A stretch of DNA of 64,000 nt from Actinacidiphila epipremni (GTDB lineage: Bacteria; Actinomycetota; Actinomycetes; Streptomycetales; Streptomycetaceae). The position numbers and the translations under genes were made by a program. A model generated the notes under the pieces. That model had not been told where the DNA came from. It searched no databases and saw nothing but the letters and a program-made list of their open reading frames with translations. This document shows, piece by piece, positions 40,530 to 49,087 of the stretch; the stretch's first letter is position 1; the number at the start of each line of letters is the position of its first letter. Location of the stretch: assembly GCF_012034175.1 (NCBI RefSeq), contig NZ_JAATEJ010000007.1, positions 1 to 64,000 on the forward strand. The letters run 5' to 3'.

Positions 40530-41618
40530 GTGCGCGATCTTCCTCCGCTGGCCCGGTTCCCCGGAATCGTCGCCCGCGACCTGCGGGATGTCACCGCGGA
40601 CCCGGCCGCGCTGGACTCCGCCGGCTTCTGGGCGGTCGCCGTGGACTTCGAGGGCCGCACCGTCTGCGCCCGCTTCGGCGACGTCCGCCGCACCGGCGCC
40701 CCGCCCGACACCGGCGCAGGGACCGCCGCGCGGGCCGCCCGCTGGCGCGGCCCAGAACCGGACGCCTGGACCTCCTCCATGGACAGCGCCGCCTACCAGG
40801 CGGGCGTACGGACCATCCGCGAGCACATCGCCGCCGGCGACGTCTACCAGGTCAACCTCTGCCGCGTCCTGCACGCCCCGCTGCCGCCCGGCCCCGGCGG
40901 CGAGCGCCCCGACATCGACGCCCTCGCCGCCGTCCTCGCGCTCGGCAACCCGGCCCCGTACGCCGGCACGATCCGGCTGCCCGCGCACGGCGTCGAGATC
41001 GCCACCGCCTCGCCCGAGCTCTTCCTGCGGCGCGACGGCAGTACCGTCGAATCCGGCCCCATCAAGGGCACCGCGCCCACCGCCGGCGGCTTCCTGCCCA
41101 AGGACCGCGCCGAGAACGTCATGATCGTCGACCTGGTCCGCAACGACCTCGGCCGGGTCTGCGCCACCGGCACGGTCACCGTGCCCGCGCTGTGCGCCGT
41201 CGAACCGCACCCGGGGCTCGTCCACCTGGTCTCCACCGTGCGCGGCGAGCTGCGCGCCGGCGCCGGCTGGCCGCAGCTGCTGGCCGCCGCCTTCCCGCCC
41301 GGCTCGGTCACCGGCGCCCCCAAGGCCGCCGCCCTGCGCATGATCGGCGAGCTGGAGACCGCGCTGCGCGGCCCCTACTGCGGCGCCCTCGGCTGGGTCG
41401 ACGCCGACCGGCGCACCGCCGCGCTCGCCGTCGGCATCCGCACCTTCTGGATCGGCCGCGACGCCGCCGACCGCCCGGAGCTGCGCTTCGGCACCGGCGC
41501 CGGCATCACCTGGGGCTCGGACCCGGCGGGCGAGTGGGCGGAGACCGAACTCAAGGCCAGGCGCCTGCTGGCGGTAGCGTCGCAGGCACACCACGACAGC
41601 GGGAGGTCACTGCGGTGA
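40530..41618 (+). CDS. pabB: Aminodeoxychorismate synthase component I
   Basis: 362 residues, GTG at 40530 with AGGAAGG upstream. A chorismate-utilising enzyme with the ASPELFLRRDG, PIKGTAPT, MIVDLVRNDLGRV and GSVTGAPKAAALRMI motifs. Carries no glutaminase domain, so it needs a separate PabA. Overlaps the downstream aminotransferase gene by GTGA; both make p-aminobenzoate for folate. An anthranilate-synthase-like or secondary role cannot be fully excluded. Confidence 0.88.
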   Translation: MRDLPPLARFPGIVARDLRDVTADPAALDSAGFWAVAVDFEGRTVCARFGDVRRTGAPPDTGAGTAARAARWRGPEPDAWTSSMDSAAYQAGVRTIREHIAAGDVYQVNLCRVLHAPLPPGPGGERPDIDALAAVLALGNPAPYAGTIRLPAHGVEIATASPELFLRRDGSTVESGPIKGTAPTAGGFLPKDRAENVMIVDLVRNDLGRVCATGTVTVPALCAVEPHPGLVHLVSTVRGELRAGAGWPQLLAAAFPPGSVTGAPKAAALRMIGELETALRGPYCGALGWVDADRRTAALAVGIRTFWIGRDAADRPELRFGTGAGITWGSDPAGEWAETELKARRLLAVASQAHHDSGRSLR

Positions 41619-42436
41619 AGATCTGGGTGGACGGCGCACTGCGGGAGACCGCGGACGCCACCGTGTCGGTCCTCGACCACGGCCTGACGGTCGGCGACGG
41701 CGTCTTCGAGACGCTGAAGTCCACCGGCGGCCACGCCTTCGCCCTCACCCGGCACCTGCGCCGGCTCGCCCGCTCCGCGCGCGGCATGGGCCTGCCCGAG
41801 CCCGACGAGGCCGAGGTCGCCCGCGCCTGCGAGGCCGTGCTCGCCGCCAACCCCATGCCGCACGGCCGGCTCCGTATCACCTACACCGGCGGCATCTCCC
41901 CGCTCGGCTCCGACCGCGGCGAGGCCGGCGCCACCCTCGTCGTCGCCGCCGGGCCCGTCCCCGGGCACCCCGCGGCCGGCGCGGTCGTCACCGTGCCCTG
42001 GACCCGCAACGAGCGCGGCGCCCTGACCGGCCTGAAGACCACCTCGTACGGCGAGAACGTCGTCGCGCTCGCCCGGGCCCGGGAGCAGGGCGCGACCGAG
42101 GCGGTCTTCGCCAACACCACCGGGCGGCTGTGCGAGGGCACCGGCTCCAACGTCTTCGTCGTCCTCGACGGCCGGCTGCTCACCCCGCCGCTGTCCTCCG
42201 GCTGCCTGGCCGGCATCACCCGCGAGCTGGTCATCGAGTGGGCCGGCGCGCACGAGGAGGACCTGCCGTACGAGGCGCTGGGCGAGGCGGAGGAGGTCTT
42301 CATCACCTCCTCGCTGCGCGACGTCCAGCCGGTCAGCCGGGTCGACGCCCGCGAACTGCCCGGTGCGCCCGGGCCGGTCACCGCGAAGGTCATGGAGGTC
42401 TTCGCCGAACGCGCGGCGGCCGACCCCAACCCCTGA
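41615..42436 (+). CDS. pabC: Class IV aminotransferase / aminodeoxychorismate lyase
   Basis: 273 residues, GTG at 41615 overlapping pabB. Fold-type IV PLP enzyme: DHGLTVGDGVFETLK near the N-terminus, PLP lysine in TGLKTTSYGENV, and EGTGSNVFVV. Coupling to pabB argues for 4-amino-4-deoxychorismate lyase rather than a branched-chain aminotransferase. Confidence 0.88.
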   Translation: MKIWVDGALRETADATVSVLDHGLTVGDGVFETLKSTGGHAFALTRHLRRLARSARGMGLPEPDEAEVARACEAVLAANPMPHGRLRITYTGGISPLGSDRGEAGATLVVAAGPVPGHPAAGAVVTVPWTRNERGALTGLKTTSYGENVVALARAREQGATEAVFANTTGRLCEGTGSNVFVVLDGRLLTPPLSSGCLAGITRELVIEWAGAHEEDLPYEALGEAEEVFITSSLRDVQPVSRVDARELPGAPGPVTAKVMEVFAERAAADPNP

Positions 42437-42559
42437 CCGGGGGCGCTCCGGTACGCCGGTACGCCCGTCGTACGGGCCGCGTCCGCGCCGGGCGGGTGAC
42501 CGTACACTCGACCGCACCCCAGCGGGGGGCAGCTCGGGCGGCGGACGGGAGCGCGACGC

Positions 42560-43384
42560 ATGACGACGACCCTCAGACCTGCGGGCCCCGAACAGCGCGA
42601 CGCCGACGGCGGCCGGGCGCGCGACTTCACCGTCGCCGTCAACGGCCGCCCCGTCGGCGGCATCCGGCTCGGCGCCGACCCGCACGGCGACCCCGGCCGG
42701 ATCGACGCCCTCACGATCGACGAGCCCGACCGGCGCCGTGGCCGCGGCACCGTCGCGGCGCTCGCCGCGGAGGAGGTGCTGCGGCAGTGGGGCTGCACAC
42801 GCGTCCTGGTCTCGGTGCCGGCGCAGGCGGCGTACGGGCTGCGGATCGCGCTCGCGCTCGGCTACACCGAGACCAACCGCACCCTGCACAAGGACCTGGA
42901 GCCGGGCCCGCGCGAGGCGGTCCTGCCGCCGGGCGCGCGGCTGCGGGAGGTGACCGTCGAGGAGAGCGCGCCCTGGCTCGCCAGCTCCCGTACCGGTTTC
43001 GTCGCCGCCCTCACCGCCTCCGGCGTCCCCGAGCACGCCGCGCAGGCCCACGCGGCGGCCTCCTACGCCAGCGCCTTCCCCGGCGGCCGTCCCGCGCCGG
43101 GCAGCGTACTGCTGGCCCTGGACGTCGACGGGCGGACCGCGGGCCGGCTGTGGCTGCACACCGCGCCCGCGCCCGGCTGGGTCCAGGTCGTCGAGGTCGC
43201 GCCCGAGCACCGGGGCAGGGGCCACGGCCGCACGCTGATGCTCGCCGCGGAGGCGTACTGCCGGGCGGCGGGCACCCGGGGGCTCGGGCTCAACGTCTTC
43301 ACCGCCAACACCGTCGCCCTGGGCCTGTACGCCTCGCTCGGCTACGGGGTGCGGATGCGCCAGCTCTGGAAGCCGCTGAGCTGA
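42560..43384 (+). CDS. Double-GNAT acetyltransferase
   Basis: 274 residues, ATG at 42560. Two GNAT modules: residues about 20-115 (TIDEPDRRRGRGTVAALAAEEV) and about 130-270 (VEVAPEHRGRGHGRTLMLAAEAY, NVFTANTVALGLYASLGY). The acetyl-CoA motif is complete in both, so either or both may be active. Resembles MshD-like bidomain enzymes in plan, but a mycothiol link is not evident. Confidence 0.85.
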   Translation: MTTTLRPAGPEQRDADGGRARDFTVAVNGRPVGGIRLGADPHGDPGRIDALTIDEPDRRRGRGTVAALAAEEVLRQWGCTRVLVSVPAQAAYGLRIALALGYTETNRTLHKDLEPGPREAVLPPGARLREVTVEESAPWLASSRTGFVAALTASGVPEHAAQAHAAASYASAFPGGRPAPGSVLLALDVDGRTAGRLWLHTAPAPGWVQVVEVAPEHRGRGHGRTLMLAAEAYCRAAGTRGLGLNVFTANTVALGLYASLGYGVRMRQLWKPLS

Positions 43385-43546
43385 GGGGGCGGTCCCGGGG
43401 GTGGCCCGGGGGCCTGGGGCGTACGGCCGCGAGTGCCGGGGCGGCTGCCCGGGCGGTACGAGGTGAGCCCGGGGCCGGCTGCTCGCGGCGTAGGGCTGCG
43501 GGCCCGGGGCTCGGCTGCTCCGGCCGTACGGTCGCCGGGTCGGCCG

Positions 43547-44074
43547 CTACTGCTGGCGGCCGGCCAGCAGTCCGTCCACCAGGGACTCGATGCGCGCCCG
43601 CAGGCCCTCCTGCGACGTGCCGCCGTCCAGCCGCTCGCCGGCGACGACGTACGTGGGCGTACCGGTCACGCCGATCGCCTTGCCCTCGGCCTCGTCCGCG
43701 TCGACGACCAGCAGGTGGCGGCCGTCGACCAGCGCGGTGTCGACCTCCTCGGCGTCCAGGCCCAGCTCACGGGCGATCTCGACGAGCAGCGGCTCGCCCT
43801 CCAGCGCCAGCGCCTCCGCCCGGCCCAGCACCGCCTCGGCGTACTCCCAGCCGCGGCCCTGCGCCTGGGCTTCCTCGAACGCCTGGGCGGCGGCCATCGC
43901 GTGCTGGTGCTTGGGCAGCGGGAAGTGCCGCAGCTGGATGTCGAGCGCGTCGCCGTACCGCTCGCGCAGGGCGGCGATGTCGCCGAGGGCGGTGCGGCAG
44001 TCCGGGCACTGCAGCTCGCACCAGACCTCCAGGACGGCGGGGCGGGCGGCGGGGGCGGAAGCGGGAAGATCCAT
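43547..44074 (-). CDS. DsbA-family thioredoxin-like protein
   Basis: 175 residues, ATG at 44074. Thioredoxin fold with CPDC (about residues 23-26), a helical insert, and TGTPTYVVAG including the cis-Pro. No signal peptide, so probably cytoplasmic. Resembles the 2-hydroxychromene isomerase/DsbA group. Confidence 0.88.
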   Translation of the reverse strand: MDLPASAPAARPAVLEVWCELQCPDCRTALGDIAALRERYGDALDIQLRHFPLPKHQHAMAAAQAFEEAQAQGRGWEYAEAVLGRAEALALEGEPLLVEIARELGLDAEEVDTALVDGRHLLVVDADEAEGKAIGVTGTPTYVVAGERLDGGTSQEGLRARIESLVDGLLAGRQQ

Positions 44075-44271
44075 GCGGCCAGTCTCCCACCCCGGGCGGC
44101 CACCCCGGGCGCTCTCCCACCCCGGGCACCCACCTCGGGCTACTACCGCGGGCGCTCTCCCACTCCGGGAGGAGCCGCCCCGGAGATCCCCCTGAACCTG
44201 CCCGCGGACCGTGGCCGTACGGGCCCGGCGCGAGGCACGATGGACGGACCCGAACGAACGGGAGTCGCAGC
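44075..44271 (+). repeat. Short degenerate tandem repeat before a membrane protein gene
   Basis: Four units of about 20 bases with the core CCCCGGGCGCTCTCCCAC occupy about 44090-44170. Non-coding. The remaining bases contain the ribosome site for the next gene. Confidence 0.5.
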
Positions 44272-44742
44272 ATGCTGACCACGACCCTTTGCGCCGCGCT
44301 GTCCGCGGGCGGCCTGGGCATCGCGATGATGACCGCCTACCGGCGCAGATTCCTCGCGGCCACCAGGATCGCCGCGCTGTCCCTCGTGCCCGTGGGCCTG
44401 GCCATGGCCGGGCTCGTCACGCTGGGCCGCAAGGTCGGCACGGCCGTGGGCCACTGGGGCGCGGACCTGGTCTTCAAGCCCACGGTGTGGGTCGGCTTCG
44501 GCGTCCTCGCGGTCGCCGCGCTGCTCTACGGCATCACGCGCCTGATCTCCGCGCGCCTCCCGGAGGGCTCGGCCGCGGCATCCCGGTCCGCCGCTCGCGC
44601 CGCCGGCCCGTCCGCCGCCCCCGCCGGAGCCCCGGCCCCGGCGGCCCTGCCCGCGTCCGACCGCCGCGCCCGCCGCTCGTCCGGCTCGGGGCTGTCGGAG
44701 TTCGCCGACGTCGAGGAGATCCTCAAGCGCCGCGGCATCTGA
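44272..44742 (+). CDS. Membrane protein with C-terminal disordered tail
   Basis: 156 residues, ATG at 44272 after GGGAG. Three hydrophobic segments (about 4-20, 31-52, 72-92), then a low-complexity Ala/Ser/Pro-rich stretch and a conserved-looking end LSEFADVEEILKRRGI. The C-terminal motif suggests a partner-binding peptide. Function unknown. Confidence 0.7.
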   Translation: MLTTTLCAALSAGGLGIAMMTAYRRRFLAATRIAALSLVPVGLAMAGLVTLGRKVGTAVGHWGADLVFKPTVWVGFGVLAVAALLYGITRLISARLPEGSAAASRSAARAAGPSAAPAGAPAPAALPASDRRARRSSGSGLSEFADVEEILKRRGI

Positions 44743-44984
44743 CGGCGGGGCGCGCGGGGGCGCCCCCGAAGCTCCGGGGGGAGAACCGCGCGAGCGGCCG
44801 GCAACCGGACCGGAAGGTCCCACGGGCAACGGCACCGCCCCTCCCGGCGGGCTGACCTAGGGCCGCCGGCCGCCGGCACCCGGGCCGTCCGGCATGCGGA
44901 CGAGCGGCGTCCGCATCGCGGAAGATCACCAGAATGTGCGCGTGTTGGTCCGCGTGCGGTCCTGGGCTACGCGAAGATCATCCC

Positions 44985-45260
44985 GTGCTGCCCATGTCCG
45001 GCGACCGCGTCGCCGCCGAGCGGCGCCCGGAGCCCGTGCGGCCGGCCGCCACCCCCGATGACCTCTCCGCCCGCACGACCGTCCCGGCCCAGGGCGGCGC
45101 CCCCCGGCAGGAGGCCGCCGGCCGGCCGGCGCCACCGCTGCCCGCGCCGGAGGCGCAAGGGTGCCTCTACGCGCTGTCGCAGCCGCCGCTGATGCTCTTC
45201 CTGCTGGTGATCGGCGGGCTGCTGGGGCTCGGCGCGGCGTACGACCTGATCTTCCTCTGA
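44985..45260 (+). CDS. Small tail-anchored membrane protein
   Basis: 91 residues from the GTG at 44985; an ATG at 44994 is equally possible. The N-terminal 60 residues are polar Pro/Ala/Arg-rich, and one hydrophobic helix lies at the C-terminal end (LMLFLLVIGGLLGLGAAYDL). Tail-anchor topology inferred. Confidence 0.6.
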   Translation: MLPMSGDRVAAERRPEPVRPAATPDDLSARTTVPAQGGAPRQEAAGRPAPPLPAPEAQGCLYALSQPPLMLFLLVIGGLLGLGAAYDLIFL

Positions 45261-45350
45261 GCTGCCCCGTAAGGCGCGGGCCGGCTCGGTACGCGCCCGG
45301 CGCGGGGGCGCTCGAAGCCCGGGGCGCAGGTGTGCGCGCAGGCGTACGCC

Positions 45351-45959
45351 TCAGGACGCGGCGGCCTCGCCCGCGACCTGGCCCTCCGCCGAGGAGTCCG
45401 CGCCGTCGCCCGCCTCGCGCCGCCGGGCGCGGTACGCGGCGACGTGCAGCCGGTTGCCGCACGTACGGCTGTCGCAGTAGCGCCGGGAGCGGTTGCGGGA
45501 GAGGTCGACGAAGGCGCGGCGGCAGTCGGGCGCGTCGCAGCGGCGCAGCCGTTCGCGTTCGCCGGCGACGATCAGGAAGGCCAGCGCCATGCCGCAGTCC
45601 GCGGCCAGGTGGTCCGACAGCGACGCGCCCGGCGCGAAGTAGTGCACGTGCCAGTCGTAGCCGTCGTGGTCGGTCAGCCGCGGTGTCGTGCCGGCCTCGG
45701 CGATCATCGCGTTGAGCATGCCGGAGGCGGTCGCGTCGTCGGGCGCGGCGAAGACCTCGGTGAACCGGCCGCGTACCGCGTGCACCGCGGTGATGTCGTG
45801 GCGGTCGAGCCGCCCTATCTCGCTGACCCGGTTGCGCTCCACGAAGGCCCGCAGGTCCGCGACCTCGGCGAGGCCCTCGCGGCCCTCGATCGCCGGCGCG
45901 GTGTTGAGCAGGTCGACCACGCTGTCGAGCGCGCATCGGGTGTCATGGTTGATCAGCAC
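45351..45959 (-). CDS. CGNR zinc-finger protein (ABATE-type regulator)
   Basis: 202 residues from the GTG at 45959. N-terminal ABATE-like domain, then a C-terminal zinc finger CDAPDCRRAFVDLSRNRSRRY-CDS-x-TCGNR (about 143-172). The CGNR motif is a DNA-binding element in actinobacterial transcription factors. A 26-residue disordered tail follows. Divergently placed relative to no neighbour; reads in the same direction as ssgB. Confidence 0.88.
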   Translation of the reverse strand: MLINHDTRCALDSVVDLLNTAPAIEGREGLAEVADLRAFVERNRVSEIGRLDRHDITAVHAVRGRFTEVFAAPDDATASGMLNAMIAEAGTTPRLTDHDGYDWHVHYFAPGASLSDHLAADCGMALAFLIVAGERERLRRCDAPDCRRAFVDLSRNRSRRYCDSRTCGNRLHVAAYRARRREAGDGADSSAEGQVAGEAAAS

Positions 45960-46157
45960 GGAACGCTCCCTGCCGGCGTCGTCGAGCGGCTGCGTTCCGG
46001 TGACTCTAGCGCGCGAGAGCCGCCGCCGTGGGATCGCGGGTCCCACGGCGGCGGCTGTCGTTCCTGCGGTGTCAGGCGGTCGGGCAGGCCCTGTGCCGCC
46101 TTGGGCGTCCGGGCGGTCCCCCCGAGTAGGACGGCCGCGGACGGTCGGGGACCGGGC

Positions 46158-46571
46158 TCAGCTCTCCGCGAGGATGTGCGAGAGCTCGGTGTCGAGGTCG
46201 AAGTGACGATGCTCGGTGCCCGGCGGGACCGCGGCGTCCGTCCGCTTCAGGAAGGACTCCAGGGCCCGCGCCGGGGCTTCGAGCAGGGCTTCGCCCTCGG
46301 GGGAGCTGAGGGCGATGCACACGACGCCCTGACCGTGGCTGCGGGACGGCCAGACTCTGACGTCGCCGGTGCCGGTCGGGCGGTGCAGGCCCTCGGCGAG
46401 CAGGTCGCGGGCGAAGACCCATTCGACTGTCTCTTCGGCTCCGGTGTGGAAGGTGGCGTGCACGGCATACGGATCGGCCGTGTCGTACCGCAAGCCCGCG
46501 GGTACGGGCAGTGAGGATTCGCTCGACACAACGAGGCGCAGGTGCAGCTCGCAGCTGACCGTGGTGTTCAT
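46158..46571 (-). CDS. ssgB: Sporulation-specific cell division protein SsgB
   Basis: 137 residues from the ATG at 46571; longer starts are not supported. SsgA-like fold with the near-invariant SsgB sequence (MNTTVSCELHLRLV, FHTGAEETVEWVFARDLLAEG). SsgB recruits FtsZ to sporulation septa in streptomycetes. Divergent from the TIGR02611 gene across a region with a perfect palindrome. Confidence 0.95.
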   Translation of the reverse strand: MNTTVSCELHLRLVVSSESSLPVPAGLRYDTADPYAVHATFHTGAEETVEWVFARDLLAEGLHRPTGTGDVRVWPSRSHGQGVVCIALSSPEGEALLEAPARALESFLKRTDAAVPPGTEHRHFDLDTELSHILAES

Positions 46572-46652
46572 AAGCGCCAGGGCCTTTCGCTCAGTGTGCG
46601 CTCGGGGATTCGCACGTCGGCGAAATCGACATGCCACCTGCGGGGACGTTGT

Positions 46653-46671
46653 AAACCCCTCTGAGGGGTTT
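46653..46671. promoter_or_regulatory. Perfect palindrome in the ssgB / TIGR02611 divergent promoter
   Basis: AAACCCCTCTGAGGGGTTT: 9-bp arms around one central T. It lies 82 bases upstream of the ssgB ATG and about 90 bases before the divergent gene. Good operator geometry for a dimeric regulator; which one is not known. Confidence 0.65.
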
Positions 46672-46762
46672 GTGAGGCTTCTGGTAGCTCGTACGGGCTA
46701 GTGGCGAGAAGGGCGGAACGCCTGTTTCAGCGATTGCCGCATCGTCCGGTACGTTGGCTTAT

Positions 46763-47176
46763 GTGATCGCAGAGAGTGACCAGCGCGCTGAAGCCGTGGC
46801 CAACGATTCACGGCTCGGCTCGAAGGCCCCCGCCTTCGTGCAGCGGCACGGGACGTTGCACGGGGCGTGGCGGGTCATGATCTTCGTCTTCGGCCTCGCG
46901 GTGATCGGCGGCGGCGTGATCCTGCTGCCGCTGCCCGGGCCCGGCTGGCTGATCATCTTCGGCGGCATGGCGATCTGGGGGACGGAGTTCGTCTGGGCGC
47001 AGAAGGTCCTGCTCTGGACGAAGACGAAGGTCACGGAGTACGCCAAGCGCGCCGCCGACCCGCGGGTGCGCCGCCGCAACCTGCTGATCACCTCGGCGGT
47101 CGTGGTCGTCCTGGCGGGCCTGGCCATCTGGTACGTCACCAGCTACGGCTTCACGCTGCCGTGGGACATCTCCTGA
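46763..47176 (+). CDS. TIGR02611 family membrane protein
   Basis: About 137 residues from the GTG at 46763; a TTG at 46754 is also in frame. Three membrane segments (about 36-52, 58-76, 108-128), with a conserved GxGxILLPLPGPGWLIIFGGMAIWGTEF loop-helix. Family known only by name. TACGTT lies 12 bases before the GTG, so a leaderless mRNA is possible. Confidence 0.85.
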   Translation: MIAESDQRAEAVANDSRLGSKAPAFVQRHGTLHGAWRVMIFVFGLAVIGGGVILLPLPGPGWLIIFGGMAIWGTEFVWAQKVLLWTKTKVTEYAKRAADPRVRRRNLLITSAVVVVLAGLAIWYVTSYGFTLPWDIS

Positions 47177-47251
47177 GCGGACCGCCCGCGCGGAGCCGGT
47201 CCGGGCTGGTCGGGAGGGCCGCCGGGGTGCGGTAAAGTAGTCCGCACGCCG

Positions 47252-47323
47252 GGGCGATTAGCTCAGCGGGAGAGCACTTCGTTCACACCGAAGGGGTCAC
47301 TGGTTCGATCCCAGTATCGCCCA
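47252..47323 (+). tRNA. tRNA-Val (CAC)
   Basis: 72 nt, acceptor GGGCGAT/ATCGCCC, anticodon CAC in the TTCACAC loop, discriminator A. Identical to the copy at 47961. Confidence 0.95.
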
Positions 47324-47329
47324 CCCGGA

Positions 47330-47371
47330 CCGAGGGTCCCGGAGCCGTTCCTACAGCTCCGGGACCCTCGG
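47330..47371 (+). terminator. Terminator after first tRNA-Val(CAC)
   Basis: 16-bp perfect stem CCGAGGGTCCCGGAGC (47330-47345) / GCTCCGGGACCCTCGG (47356-47371), 10-base loop. Confidence 0.85.
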
Positions 47372-47448
47372 CGTTCTCCTGCCCCGGACGAGCGCCCCGC
47401 TGCGTGGAATCCACCCCGGGCGGCCCGCCCACCGCGCACACTGAGCCC

Positions 47449-47922
47449 ATGGACTGGTCCATGGACTGGAGTCACTACCGATTCCACAGCGTCTGGCCGC
47501 TGGAGGCCGACCCCGACGCCGTCTACCGCGTCCTGGAACGCCCCGACTTCTACCCCCAGTGGTGGCCGCAGATCCGCGAGGTCACCCAGACCGGCGAGAC
47601 CACCGGCATCCTGCGCTTCCGCTCCGTCCTCCCGTACGACCTCGTCGTCACCGCCCGCTCCACCCGCCAGGACCCCGCCCGCCGCATCCTCGAAGTCGCC
47701 ATGACCGGCGACCTGGAGGGCTGGGTCCGCTGGACCGTCACCCCCGCCCGCCCCGGCACCCTCCTCCACTTCGACCAGGAAGTCGACGTCCGCAAACCCC
47801 TGATGCGCCGCCTCGCCCTCCCCGGCCGCCCCTTCTTCCTCGCCAACCACACCCTGATGATGCGCGCCGGCCACCACGGCCTCCGCACCCGCCTCCAGGC
47901 CCCGCCACCCCATGTCATTTGA
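47449..47922 (+). CDS. SRPBCC family (START-like) protein
   Basis: 157 residues, ATG at 47449. The SRPBCC/polyketide-cyclase-like helix-grip pattern is visible: SVWPLEADPDAVYRVLERPDFYPQWWPQIREV, followed by alternating strands and a long C-terminal helix with FLANHTLMMRAGHHGLR. Ligand unknown. Lies between the two identical tRNA-Val copies. Confidence 0.85.
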   Translation: MDWSMDWSHYRFHSVWPLEADPDAVYRVLERPDFYPQWWPQIREVTQTGETTGILRFRSVLPYDLVVTARSTRQDPARRILEVAMTGDLEGWVRWTVTPARPGTLLHFDQEVDVRKPLMRRLALPGRPFFLANHTLMMRAGHHGLRTRLQAPPPHVI

Positions 47923-47960
47923 ACGCGGCCCGCGTTCACCTGTAAGGTTCTTCCCATCCC

Positions 47961-48032
47961 GGGCGATTAGCTCAGCGGGAGAGCACTTCGTTCACACCGA
48001 AGGGGTCACTGGTTCGATCCCAGTATCGCCCA
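47961..48032 (+). tRNA. tRNA-Val (CAC), second copy
   Basis: 72 nt, identical to 47252-47323. Marks the edge of the decayed accessory patch that begins about 48.1 kb. Confidence 0.95.
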
Positions 48033-48044
48033 CCGTTTTTTCCG

Positions 48045-48070
48045 AGAGGCCGCCTTTCCGGGCGGCCTCT
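48045..48070. terminator. Terminator after second tRNA-Val(CAC)
   Basis: 10-bp stem AGAGGCCGCC (48045-48054) / GGCGGCCTCT (48061-48070), loop TTTCCG, with T-rich flanks on both sides. Confidence 0.85.
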
Positions 48071-48104
48071 TCCTTTTCCCGCCTCCCGGCGGCCGGTGGG
48101 CAGT

Positions 48105-48515
48105 TCAGCCCGTCAGCGCGATCGTGCACCACACGACTTTGCCGCCGGTGGGCAGGAGGTAGTAGTCCCACTCCTTGGAGATCTCGCCCACGATGAACAG
48201 CCCCCGGCCGCTCTCGGTGTCCTCGGACATCGTCGTGTCGGCAACGGGCGGGCGGTCGCTGGGGTCGGCGACTTCGGCGATGAGCTGTGATTCGTCGTGG
48301 CGCAGCGTCAGAGTGACGTGTGCGTGGGGGGCGTCGGGGGCGACGTGCTGCACGGCGTTCGAGACCAGCTCGCAGACCGCCAGCTCCGTCGTGTCGATGC
48401 ACGCGCCGGCGACGTTCCAGGCGCTGAGCACGTCGCGGACGTGCCGTCTGGCCCACGGTGTCGCTTCGGCCCTGGCGTCGAGTTCGAGAGTGCTGACGTA
48501 GCGCTCAGCGGTCAC
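48105..48515 (-). CDS. HATPase anti-sigma-type kinase (ATP-binding protein)
   Basis: 136 residues from the GTG at 48515. RsbW-like GHKL fold: ELAVCELVSNAVQHV (N-box), DESQLIAEVADPSDRPP (G1-like) and GRGLFIVGEI (G2). Streptomycetes have many such orphan genes, usually acting on sigma-factor antagonists or as signalling switches. Its start overlaps the end of the frameshifted gene at 48505 by 11 bases. Confidence 0.9.
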   Translation of the reverse strand: MTAERYVSTLELDARAEATPWARRHVRDVLSAWNVAGACIDTTELAVCELVSNAVQHVAPDAPHAHVTLTLRHDESQLIAEVADPSDRPPVADTTMSEDTESGRGLFIVGEISKEWDYYLLPTGGKVVWCTIALTG

Positions 48516-48905
48516 GGCCGCCTGCTTCGAACGGCGGCGCCGGCCAACTCGTGTCGGCGTCGTCGGCGAGCCATACCGTGCCGCGGATCTTCTCGGCCAG
48601 CTCCTCACGCATATAGGCGGCGACCACGGGGTCGTGGTGGAAGTGCCCGGCGCTCGGCACCAGGACGTTGCCGACACCTTCGGAGCGGCAGCTCGTGATG
48701 AGCCCCATCCATGTGCCGAGCCGCTCGCTCGGGCGTTCCTCGTAGTGGACGCCGGCCAGGCTGAGACCCCGGTCGACCGAAAAGGCCACCAACGCGGCGA
48801 TCGCCTCCCGCACGGCTCCATCCCCATGCCGGGAAGACGCCGGAGGTAGCCGAACGCACTGCTGAGGTCGCCTTCGGGGTGTGATCGAGTTGCCGCTGCG
48901 GTCAT
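48505..48905 (-). pseudogene. Frameshifted recombinase-fold-like gene
   Basis: The N-terminal frame from the ATG at 48905 (SSAFGYLRRLPG) and the C-terminal frame ending at 48505 (LVAFSVDRGLSLAGVHYEE, VPSAGHFHHDP, MREELAEKI) together look like one protein, but they are in different frames. The shift falls near 48818-48832. Similarity to resolvase-like streptomycete proteins is by pattern only. Sequencing error is an alternative. Confidence 0.55.
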
Positions 48906-49087
48906 GCGATAGCTCCTGTGCCTGGGGGCTCGGCCATGGGGAGCGTGGCCGCGGATGCCACCCGGGCGTCACGCCGGCGCCGTATGGGGCGGCCATACGC
49001 CGGACGCATGGACTGCCAGGCACGGCACGGCTACTGTCCGTAGGCTTGGCCTTTGGCACTGGCGATCGGGCGGCCCTGGGGTACGGA

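Noticed and set aside
41375-43225. 616-residue reverse-strand ORF opposite pabB/pabC
   Set aside because: Mirror of third-position GC bias; no domain and no ribosome site; forward genes have clear motifs.
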